Shown: positions 13,862-19,245 of the stretch, piece after piece
Numbering within the stretch: the first letter of the stretch is position 1
How the letters are laid out: each line of letters starts with the position of its first letter
Assembly: GCA_025456495.1 (NCBI GenBank)
Contig: JALOKO010000120.1
Coordinates: forward strand, 1-19,245
Reading direction: 5' to 3'
DNA: 19,245 nt
Source of the DNA: Bryobacterales bacterium
GTDB lineage: Bacteria; Acidobacteriota; Terriglobia; Bryobacterales; Bryobacteraceae
The notes under the pieces: model-generated
The model's input: the letters and a program-made list of their open reading frames with translations, nothing else
What the model was told of the DNA's origin: nothing
Databases searched by the model: none
Program-made: the position numbers and the translations under genes

Positions 13862-15720
13862 TAGATTTGCGTTCCTTTCAGCGCAGTGCCGACCGCGGTG
13901 TTCACCATGGATTCGGCAAGGGTCATGGTGGCGTCGTTCAGTTCGTCAATCTTCTTGCGGATGAGGTTGTGGTCGTCGGAGTGATAGACGGTAAGCAACT
14001 CGTTGTGCTTGCGGTCAATGACGGCGAGCTCTTCGTCGCTCAGGGCAGTCCAGGCGGGGTTGGTGCGGGCCTTGTCCAAAGCCAGCAGGATGCGATCTGC
14101 TTCCACGCGCGCCTCGCGGACCTGACGCTCCTTCAGATCCGCCTCTGCTTTCTCGTAGGCCTCTTCGATCATTGCCTCCACTTGAGCGTCCGTGAGGCCG
14201 TAGGAGGGCTTCACCTCAACCGCCTGTTCTTTGCCCGTACGCTGATCGCGGGCGCTGACGTTGAGGATGCCGTTGGCGTCGATGGTGAAGCGCACCTCAA
14301 TCTTGGCCAGGCCGGCGGGTAGGGGATCGATATCCTTGAGGTCAAAGCGGGCCAGGCTGCGACAGTCGCGGACCATCTCGCGCTCACCTTGCAGGACGTG
14401 GATGAGGACGTTGCGCTGCCCGTCCACCGCCGTGGTGAAGGTTTCGGCTGCGCTGGCGGGGATGGTGGTGTTGCGATGGATGAGCTTGGCCACGACGCCG
14501 CCCATGGTTTCGATGCCCAGGGACAGGGGTGTGACATCCAGCAGCAGTTTGTCTTCCACGGCGCCGGTGAGAATGCCGGCCTGGACGGCGGCGCCCAGGG
14601 CCACCACCTCATCGGGGTTGAGCTCAGTATGCGGTTTCGCGCGGAACAGCGTTTCCACGGCCTGGCGCACCATGGGGATGCGTGTGGATCCGCCCACCAG
14701 CACCACTTCGTCAATCTGCTCCGCACTGACGCCGGCGTCCTTCATGCACTGGCGGCAAGGACCAATCGTGCGCTCAATGATGGGGGCGATGAGTTGCTCA
14801 AACTGGGAACGGGTGAGGGTGCGCTGGTACTGGCGGCCATCCCATTCGAAGCCGATGGATACTTCCGGGGCGAAGGACAGCGACTCCTTGGCACGAATCA
14901 CCGCCTGCCGCAAGCGCTGCGCCAGTTGGGTGTGCGCGCCAAGCTGGCTGGCGTCGAAGCCCCACTCGCTGGCGATGTCCTCAATGGCGATGGCCAGCAG
15001 CAGGTTGTCGATGTCGTCGCCACCCAGGTGCGTATCGCCATTGGTGGCAAGGACTTCGAAGATGCCATCGTGCAGGCGGAGAATGGAGATGTCGAAGGTG
15101 CCGCCGCCCAGGTCGTAGACGGCAATCACGCCCTGGTTGCGTTTGTCCAAGCCGTAGGCCAGGCTGGCTGCCGTGGGCTCATTCACCAGACGCAGCACTT
15201 CCAACCCCGCCAGCCTACCGGCGTCGCGTGTGGCCTGACGCTGGGCGTCGTTGAAATAGGCAGGAACGGTGATGACCGCCTGGGTAACCGCCTGTCCAAG
15301 AGCCTCCTCGGCATTCCGCTTCAGTTGCAGCAGAATCTGCGCGGATACCTCCGGCGGGGTGAGCACCTTCGGCCCTAACTTCAGACGCAGGGTCGCATCC
15401 TGATCCGGGGCCAAATGGAAGGGGAAGAGTTTGAGTTCCTCGGAGACATCGCCGATCCCGCGGCCCATCAGGCGCTTGACGGAATAGATGGCGTCTTCAG
15501 GCGTCTGGATAAGGACATCGCGGGCGGCGTTGCCTACCTGGAAGCCCTCGGTCTGGCTGAAGGCGACGATGCTGGGGACAATGCGCTCGCCGTTGGGCCC
15601 CTCCAGGATTTCGGGCGCCGTCAGACCCATGTGCGCCACCAGGCTGTTGGTAGTGCCAAGGTCAATGCCAATGACTGCGTCGCGGGAGTCTTCGAACTCG
15701 ATCTGAAAAAGATTGTCCAT
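13861..15720 (-). CDS. hscA: HscA, Hsp70-type chaperone for Fe-S cluster transfer
   Basis: 619 residues, close to E. coli HscA (616). It is an Hsp70-type ATPase that, with HscB, binds the LPPVK loop of IscU and helps pass the cluster to target proteins. The ATPase domain shows IGIDLGTTNSLVA (17-29), VPAYFNDAQRQATRDAG, VNEPTAASLAYG (179-190), DLGGGTFD (203-210) and VLVGGSTRIP. The substrate-binding domain includes DVTPLSLGIETMGG, NTTIPASA and VRFTIDANGILNVSA, followed by a helical lid. It lacks the long disordered EEVD-like tail of DnaK. Its place between hscB and iscX decides HscA over DnaK. The hscB-hscA gap is 74 bp. Both HscA and IscU are intact although HscB is frameshifted. Confidence 0.96.
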   Translation of the reverse strand: MDNLFQIEFEDSRDAVIGIDLGTTNSLVAHMGLTAPEILEGPNGERIVPSIVAFSQTEGFQVGNAARDVLIQTPEDAIYSVKRLMGRGIGDVSEELKLFPFHLAPDQDATLRLKLGPKVLTPPEVSAQILLQLKRNAEEALGQAVTQAVITVPAYFNDAQRQATRDAGRLAGLEVLRLVNEPTAASLAYGLDKRNQGVIAVYDLGGGTFDISILRLHDGIFEVLATNGDTHLGGDDIDNLLLAIAIEDIASEWGFDASQLGAHTQLAQRLRQAVIRAKESLSFAPEVSIGFEWDGRQYQRTLTRSQFEQLIAPIIERTIGPCRQCMKDAGVSAEQIDEVVLVGGSTRIPMVRQAVETLFRAKPHTELNPDEVVALGAAVQAGILTGAVEDKLLLDVTPLSLGIETMGGVVAKLIHRNTTIPASAAETFTTAVDGQRNVLIHVLQGEREMVRDCRSLARFDLKDIDPLPAGLAKIEVRFTIDANGILNVSARDQRTGKEQAVEVKPSYGLTDAQVEAMIEEAYEKAEADLKERQVREARVEADRILLALDKARTNPAWTALSDEELAVIDRKHNELLTVYHSDDHNLIRKKIDELNDATMTLAESMVNTAVGTALKGTQI

Positions 15721-15794
15721 GGTGGTGTGGGGCGGCTCAGGGCGATGAGGCCAAGAGTCTGCAATCGGATTCCGAACCCGATGCTGTTACCAGT

Positions 15795-16351
15795 CTATGC
15801 GGAGAGCACGGCCTCGACATCCCTAACGAGATTTTGGATGTAACGACGGCGGTTCAGGATGGCGCGGATTTCCGCCAGAGTGTCTCGTGAATGCTGGGAG
15901 TCCCAGACCGAGAACAGCCGCTGGAGCCCCGAGTCGCACTCGTCGCGCATTGCCAGGAAGCGGGCCTGAGCCTCCTGCAGTTGGGGTCGCGCTTCGTCGT
16001 CACCGCTGCGAAGTTCGTCCAAGGCCAGGTTGAGCTCGAACACTTCCTCCAGCGGCCGTGGCGAGTGAGCACGTACTCGGCGCGTGGAAGGGGGTCGCGC
16101 AAGGTACGGTAGGCGTCGTTGAGGATGCTGCTGGCGCGCAGGGAATCAGCGCGGTCCTGTGCCGAGGCGCGAGCGAACCGGTCAGGGTGGAGCAGGCGGC
16201 TGCGCTCGTAGAAGGCTTTCTGCAGGGCTATGGCGTCCACCGCCAGATGCTCATGCAGGCCAAAGAAGGCAAAGTAATCCGGTTGGGCGACATCCAACTG
16301 CCGAAGGATCTCTGGCGGCAACTGCGCGCTGGCCTGGATGGGGGCGGACAT
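15795..16351 (-). pseudogene. hscB: hscB, J-domain cochaperone, split by a one-base frameshift
   Basis: HscB delivers IscU to HscA and stimulates its ATPase. The frame from ATG 16351 encodes a good J-domain: DYFAFFGLHEHLAVD, LQKAFYERSRLLHPDRFA with HPD, and ASSILNDAYRTLRDPLPRAEYVLTRHG. After HG it changes to unrelated Arg/Ser-rich sequence that stops at 15854. The missing C-terminal half is in the next frame, starting near 16050 (LEEVFELNLALDELR, then GLQRLFSVWDSQHSRDTLAEIRAILNRRRYIQNLV) and ending at 15795. Adding one base at about 16053-16057 (GGCCG on the coding strand read as GGCCCG) joins them as RHG-PLEEVFELN, a normal HscB of about 185 residues. No slippery heptamer is present. It is either a real deletion or a sequencing/assembly error; the rest of the operon is intact, so an error is quite possible. 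Confidence 0.9.
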
Positions 16352-16356
16352 GAAGA

Positions 16357-16797
16357 CTACGCGGTGAAGCTGGTGCCGCAGCCGCAGGCTTTCTTGGCAT
16401 TGGGATTCTCAAACGCAAAGCCGGATTGCATCAGGCTTTCCTTGTAATCCAGAATCATGCCCTTGAGATAAATCATGCTCTTGGGATCGACGAAGATCCG
16501 CACATCGTCGAAGGTAAGCACGTGATCGCGCGACCGCTCCTTGGCATCGAACTTGAACTGATAGCTGAGCCCGGAACAGCCTCCCCCAAGTACGCCAAGG
16601 CGCAAGCCTCCCTGTACGTTGTTCTTGGCGAAGATCTCGCGGATTTTGTCCACCGCCTTCGGAGTGACATCGATGGAGTCAACCGGTTGGGCGACTTCCT
16701 GGGCGAGGGGTGCAAGACCGTGCGGGAGGGATGCCGTGGGGGCATCCGCATTCGGATTCGAGGCTGGATTGGATTCCAGTTGCTGCAGTTCAACCAT
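16357..16797 (-). CDS. iscA: IscA, A-type Fe-S carrier, with N-terminal extension
   Basis: 146 residues from ATG 16797; a longer frame upstream has atypical sequence and covers a hairpin, so I rejected it. Residues 42-146 are the HesB/IscA domain: VTPKAVDKIREIF, GGLRLGVLGGGCSGLSYQF with C74, and CGCGTSF with C138 and C140, the three cysteines that hold iron or a cluster. IscA takes clusters from IscU and passes them on, mainly towards [4Fe-4S] targets. Residues 1-40 (Gln/Asn/Pro/Ala-rich, MVELQQLESNPASNPNADAP) are extra compared with the roughly 107-residue E. coli protein and look disordered. The ribosome site is weak. The stop is 5 bp before the hscB start, so the two are tightly coupled. 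Confidence 0.93.
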   Translation of the reverse strand: MVELQQLESNPASNPNADAPTASLPHGLAPLAQEVAQPVDSIDVTPKAVDKIREIFAKNNVQGGLRLGVLGGGCSGLSYQFKFDAKERSRDHVLTFDDVRIFVDPKSMIYLKGMILDYKESLMQSGFAFENPNAKKACGCGTSFTA

Positions 16798-16823
16798 GGT
16801 GCGTTCCCATTCTGTAAGGGTGA

Positions 16824-16879
16824 GGCCGGCCAGGACACTTAGCCGAAGCGGGTAGGCTTGGCTGAGGCCCTGACCGGCC
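16824..16879 (-). promoter_or_regulatory. long hairpin in the iscU-iscA intergenic space
   Basis: GGCCGG (16824-16829) pairs with CCGGCC (16874-16879). CAGG (16831-16834) pairs with CCTG (16869-16872). CTTAGCC (16838-16844) pairs with GGCTGAG (16860-16866), with one G-T pair. Small mismatches separate the three stems. It lies 26 bp before the iscA start in the operon transcript, with no T-run after it. It could be an RNA processing or stability element, or an attenuator setting iscRSU above iscA-hscBA. Confidence 0.5.
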
Positions 16880-16914
16880 GGTTTCAAGACACGGACAGCC
16901 CCGAGAGGGACGGT

Positions 16915-17328
16915 CTAGGCGTGGACGGCTTCTTCGGCTTCCGCCAAACCGGCCTTCACCTTGTAATCGTGGATGGCGGCCTTGATGGCGTCCTCGGCAA
17001 GCACGGAGCAGTGGATCTTCACCGGGGGCAGGGCCAGTTCGTTAACGATGTCGGTGTTCTTGATGGCCAGCGCTTCGTCCACGTTCTTGCCCTTCAGCCA
17101 CTCGGTGGCGAGGGAGGAACTGGCGATGGCGCTGCCACAGCCGAAGGTCTTGAACTTGGCATCTTCAATGATGCCGGTTTCGGGATTTACCTTCACCTGC
17201 AACTTCATGACGTCGCCACACTCGGGAGCGCCCACCATGCCGGTGCCCACGGAGGGATCCTTCTTATCGAGGGAACCCACGTTGCGGGGATTGTTGTAGT
17301 GATCGAGAACCTTGTCGGAATAAGCCAT
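16915..17328 (-). CDS. iscU: IscU, Fe-S cluster scaffold
   Basis: 137 residues (E. coli 128). IscU receives sulfur from IscS and builds [2Fe-2S] clusters in the cytosol. It has the canonical start MAYSDKVLDHYNNPRNVGS. The three ligand cysteines are C37 (in GAPECGDV, with D39), C64 (TFGCGSAIASSS) and C107 (VKIHCSVLAEDAI, with H106). The chaperone recognition motif LPPVK is at 100-104, which fits the presence of hscBA. D39 is the residue whose change locks clusters in IscU, and it is normal here. The C-terminus is about 8 residues longer and Glu/Ala-rich. AGGAGA lies about 10 nt before ATG 17328. The iscS-iscU gap is 48 bp and the iscU-iscA gap is 117 bp, the latter holding a hairpin. Confidence 0.97.
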   Translation of the reverse strand: MAYSDKVLDHYNNPRNVGSLDKKDPSVGTGMVGAPECGDVMKLQVKVNPETGIIEDAKFKTFGCGSAIASSSLATEWLKGKNVDEALAIKNTDIVNELALPPVKIHCSVLAEDAIKAAIHDYKVKAGLAEAEEAVHA

Positions 17329-17376
17329 TGTCTTCTTCTCTCCTGAACCGAAAGGGTTTCTTCCCTCAAGAATTGA

Positions 17377-18591
17377 TTAATGCGCAGCCCATTGAATGGT
17401 GTTGAGGTCGACGCCCTCCTTCACCAATTCGTAGAGCGGCGAAAGTTCGCGCAGCTTCAGCACCACCTGAATGATCTTTTCGGCGGCGTAATCGACCTCT
17501 TCCGGCGTGGTGAAACGGCCGAGACCGAAGCGAATGGAGCTATGGGCGAGATCGTCGCCGGCCCCAAGCGCCTTCAGGACGTAGCTGGGTTCCAAGGTAG
17601 CCGAGGTACAGGCCGAGCCGCTGGAGACCGCGATGTCGTTGATGCCCATCAGGAGGCTTTCGCCCTCCACGTAGGCAAAGCTGATGTTGAGGTTGTGGGG
17701 GAGGCGATGCTCCATGGTGCCATTGATGTAGACTTCGTCGAGCTCGGCGAAAATGCGGTCCTTCAGGCGGTCGCGGAGTGCGCCCAGGCGCTCCGCCTCA
17801 CCCGCCATCTCCTTGGCGCAAAGGGCGCACGCTTCGCCCAGGCCAACGATTCCGGGAACATTCAACGTACCGGACCGCATGCCGCGCTCGTGGCCGCCAC
17901 CGTCCATCTGGGCGGTAAGCTGCACACGGGGGCTCTTGCGCCGCACGTACAGCACGCCGCAGCCCTTCGGGCCATAGATCTTGTGGCCGGTAAAGGAGAG
18001 CAGGTCGATGTTGTCGGCAAGGACATTCACCGGGATTTTGCCGACGGCCTGTGTGGCGTCGGTGTGGAGCAGGACGCCGCGTTCCTTACAAATGGCGCCG
18101 ATTTCCTTCATGGGCTGAATGACGCCAATCTCGTTGTTAGCGTACATGACGCTCACCAGGATGGTCTTGTCGGTGATGGCCTCACGCAACATATCCAGAT
18201 CCACCAGGCCGTCCGGCTTCACCGGCAGATAGGTGACCTTGCAGCCCTGCTTTTCCAGACGCTTGCAGGCATCCAGGATGGCCTTGTGTTCCGTTGCGGC
18301 GGTAATGATGTGATTGCCGCGCTCAGCGTACATCTCCGCGACACCCTTCAGCGCAAGGTTATTGCTTTCCGTGGCGCCGCTGGTGAAGACGATTTCCTTC
18401 TTGTTGGCGCCGATGATCTCCGCACACTGGGTGCGGGCCTTTTCGACAGCCTCTTCGGCTTCCCAGCCAAAGCTATGGTTGCGGCTGGCGGCGTTGCCGA
18501 AGCGCGCGCCAAAAAACGGCAGCATGGCTTCGAGCACCCGGGGATCCATCGGCGTCGTGGAATGATTGTCGAGATAAATGGGCGTTTGCAT
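17377..18591 (-). CDS. iscS: IscS, cysteine desulfurase
   Basis: 404 residues, exactly the E. coli length. It is a PLP enzyme that converts cysteine to alanine and a persulfide, feeding sulfur to IscU and other acceptors. The start YLDNHSTTPMDPRVLEAMLPFF is typical. PLP contacts include H102 (TEHKA), D178 and Q181 (HTDATQAVGKI). The Schiff-base lysine is K204 in SFTGHKIYGPKG. The persulfide cysteine is C328 in SSGSACTSATLEPSYVLKALG, in the long mobile loop of group I enzymes (NifS/IscS, not SufS). The C-terminus keeps the IscU-contact region (LRELSPLYELVKEGVDL). It is separated from the iscR stop by 9 bp, so it is probably translated from the same leader transcript. Confidence 0.97.
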   Translation of the reverse strand: MQTPIYLDNHSTTPMDPRVLEAMLPFFGARFGNAASRNHSFGWEAEEAVEKARTQCAEIIGANKKEIVFTSGATESNNLALKGVAEMYAERGNHIITAATEHKAILDACKRLEKQGCKVTYLPVKPDGLVDLDMLREAITDKTILVSVMYANNEIGVIQPMKEIGAICKERGVLLHTDATQAVGKIPVNVLADNIDLLSFTGHKIYGPKGCGVLYVRRKSPRVQLTAQMDGGGHERGMRSGTLNVPGIVGLGEACALCAKEMAGEAERLGALRDRLKDRIFAELDEVYINGTMEHRLPHNLNISFAYVEGESLLMGINDIAVSSGSACTSATLEPSYVLKALGAGDDLAHSSIRFGLGRFTTPEEVDYAAEKIIQVVLKLRELSPLYELVKEGVDLNTIQWAAH

Positions 18592-18600
18592 GGGTGACTG

Positions 18601-19089
18601 TCAGGACCTCACAAGTTCTTCAAGGGAAACGAATTGGTGCCCACCGTGGGACGCGGAAGCCGGTGCGCCGCCGGTGGGGATATCTCCGCTGGAGATATCG
18701 GCGATCGTGATGCTGCTGAGCAGGTTGCTGATGGCTTCATGCACCTTACGCAAGGGCTCGCGCACGGTGCAGTTGTTGGTGTGGTCACACTCCTGATCGT
18801 CGTGAAAGCAGGAGGTGAGAATCACGGGTCCGTCAATGGTGTGGATCACGTCCAGCACGCTCATCTCATGGGACGGGCGGGCCAGCCGGTATCCGCCGTT
18901 GGTTCCCTGCAGGGACTCCAGGAATCCGCTGCGGGCCAACCGCTGCAGCACCTTCGACAGCAGAGGCAGCGGTACGCCATACTGCTCAGCGATCTGCTTG
19001 GCGCTGGAACTCGCCGTCGGATCGCCGGCCATGGCAAGGTGCCGCAGGGCGATGAGTCCGTAATCGGCCTTTTTGGTGAGTTTCAGCAT
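18601..19089 (-). CDS. iscR: IscR, Rrf2-family Fe-S regulator
   Basis: 162 residues (E. coli IscR also 162). It is a winged-helix repressor/activator that holds a [2Fe-2S] cluster and senses cellular Fe-S status. The start MLKLTKKADYGLIALRHLA, then IAEQYGVPLPLLSKVLQRLARSGFLESLQGTNGGYRLAR, is a typical Rrf2 DNA-binding domain. The cluster cysteines are C94, C101 and C107, spaced CX6CX5C; E. coli IscR has CX5CX5C plus a histidine, and H103 is a possible fourth ligand here. The C-terminus (GGHQFVSLEEL) is a linker-like tail. First gene of the ISC operon, it lies beneath a good promoter with an inverted repeat. Negative autoregulation when loaded with cluster is likely by analogy. A different Rrf2 specificity is possible because of the altered spacing. 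Confidence 0.92.
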   Translation of the reverse strand: MLKLTKKADYGLIALRHLAMAGDPTASSSAKQIAEQYGVPLPLLSKVLQRLARSGFLESLQGTNGGYRLARPSHEMSVLDVIHTIDGPVILTSCFHDDQECDHTNNCTVREPLRKVHEAISNLLSSITIADISSGDIPTGGAPASASHGGHQFVSLEELVRS

Positions 19090-19098
19090 ACCAATTCG

Positions 19099-19113
19099 GG
19101 ACCCTTTCGGTCC
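19099..19113 (-). promoter_or_regulatory. inverted repeat at the iscR start site, candidate IscR operator
   Basis: GGACC-N5-GGTCC forms a perfect 5-bp dyad directly after the -10 box, covering the predicted transcription start and reaching towards the iscR ribosome site. Rrf2 proteins commonly bind such dyads at their own promoters. It does not match the E. coli IscR type 1 or type 2 consensus well. Confidence 0.45.
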
Positions 19114-19245
19114 TACTTAAAATCATAACGACGGACGCGGACGCCGTCAAACGGATTTCGTAGGCTGTCCATACGATGAAACAGCGAGGGCCAGCGATTC
19201 GTCCAGTCGGCGCGGGAGCGAAAAATCTTCGGCTTGCAAATGAGA
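19113..19245 (-). CDS. 3' end of an unidentified minus-strand gene (partial)
   Basis: One minus-strand frame enters from the right edge and is open for 43 codons to TAG 19113-19115. It reads like protein: RSRADWTNRWPSLFHRM, then NPFDGVRVRRYDFK at the end, with two tryptophans and 63 percent G/C at third positions, better than the other frames. It ends 23 bp before iscR and would contain the iscR promoter in its last codons. I cannot name the family from this fragment. A chance open frame is possible at this length. Confidence 0.4.
   Translation of the reverse strand, partial: LICKPKIFRSRADWTNRWPSLFHRMDSLRNPFDGVRVRRYDFK
19122..19150 (-). promoter_or_regulatory. sigma70 promoter of the isc operon
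   Basis: On the minus strand TTGACG (19145-19150) and TATGAT (19122-19127) are separated by exactly 17 bp, each matching five of six consensus bases. The predicted start is near 19115, giving a leader of about 26 nt before ATG 19089. The inverted repeat at 19099-19113 overlaps the start site. Confidence 0.7.

Noticed and set aside
14389..15378. Long plus-strand open frame antisense to hscA
   Set aside because: Composition is His/Gln/Gly-rich with no motif, typical of antisense shadow to an Hsp70 gene.
13861..15720. DnaK rather than HscA
   Set aside because: Operon position between hscB and iscX, and the lack of the DnaK-type tail, favour HscA.
16050..16062. Programmed frameshift in hscB
   Set aside because: No slippery X-XXY-YYZ heptamer and no downstream structure of the usual kind; HscB is not known to use frameshifting.
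17380..18597. A 405-codon open frame on the plus strand exactly antisense to iscS
   Set aside because: It mirrors the codon structure of iscS in a GC-rich genome and shows no family motif, while iscS on the minus strand is fully recognisable.

Overview
The window is a stretch of GC-rich bacterial chromosome with closely packed genes on both strands. No rRNA, tRNA, CRISPR array, transposase or phage gene was seen. Two proteins carry twin-arginine signals typical of sugar-handling enzymes (a Gfo/Idh/MocA oxidoreductase and a hydroxypyruvate-isomerase-like TIM barrel). There is also an S9 peptidase resembling glutamyl endopeptidase and many secreted proteins of unknown function. This mix suggests Acidobacteriota, possibly the Bryobacterales/Solibacter side. 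That is an inference from gene style; no marker gene is present.

Left part (1-9.6 kb), accessory genes. In order: the 5' end of a secreted S9 peptidase gene running off the left edge (-); a DegT/DnrJ-type PLP aminotransferase (-); a divergent 92-residue protein of unknown function (+); a secreted protein made of three copies of a DUF4177-like repeat (-); a Tat-exported oxidoreductase (+); a GpgS-like glycosyltransferase (-); a 454-residue protein with a cholera/pertussis-toxin-like ADP-ribosyltransferase signature (-); a secreted Sm-like/glycine-zipper protein (-); a Tat-exported isomerase-like protein (+); and a small two-helix membrane protein (-).

Middle (9.8-13.6 kb). uvrA (nucleotide excision repair) is followed by a CPBP intramembrane protease gene, probably in one transcript. 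In this UvrA the first half of the N-terminal zinc finger is missing. Its place is taken by a Gly/Ser/Thr/Ala linker encoded by five 18-bp tandem repeats.

Right part (13.6-19.1 kb), a complete-looking ISC iron-sulfur assembly operon on the minus strand: iscR-iscS-iscU-iscA-hscB-hscA-iscX. IscS supplies sulfur, IscU is the scaffold, IscA a carrier, HscB/HscA the chaperone pair that acts on the LPPVK motif of IscU, and IscR the likely autoregulator. A well-formed sigma70 promoter overlaps an inverted repeat just ahead of iscR. Two oddities stand out: fdx is absent (hscA and iscX overlap as TAATG), and hscB is split by an apparent one-base deletion. The far right edge probably holds the last codons of another minus-strand gene.

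The strongest candidates for something new are the ADP-ribosyltransferase-like protein at 6039-7403 and the zinc-finger-replaced UvrA.
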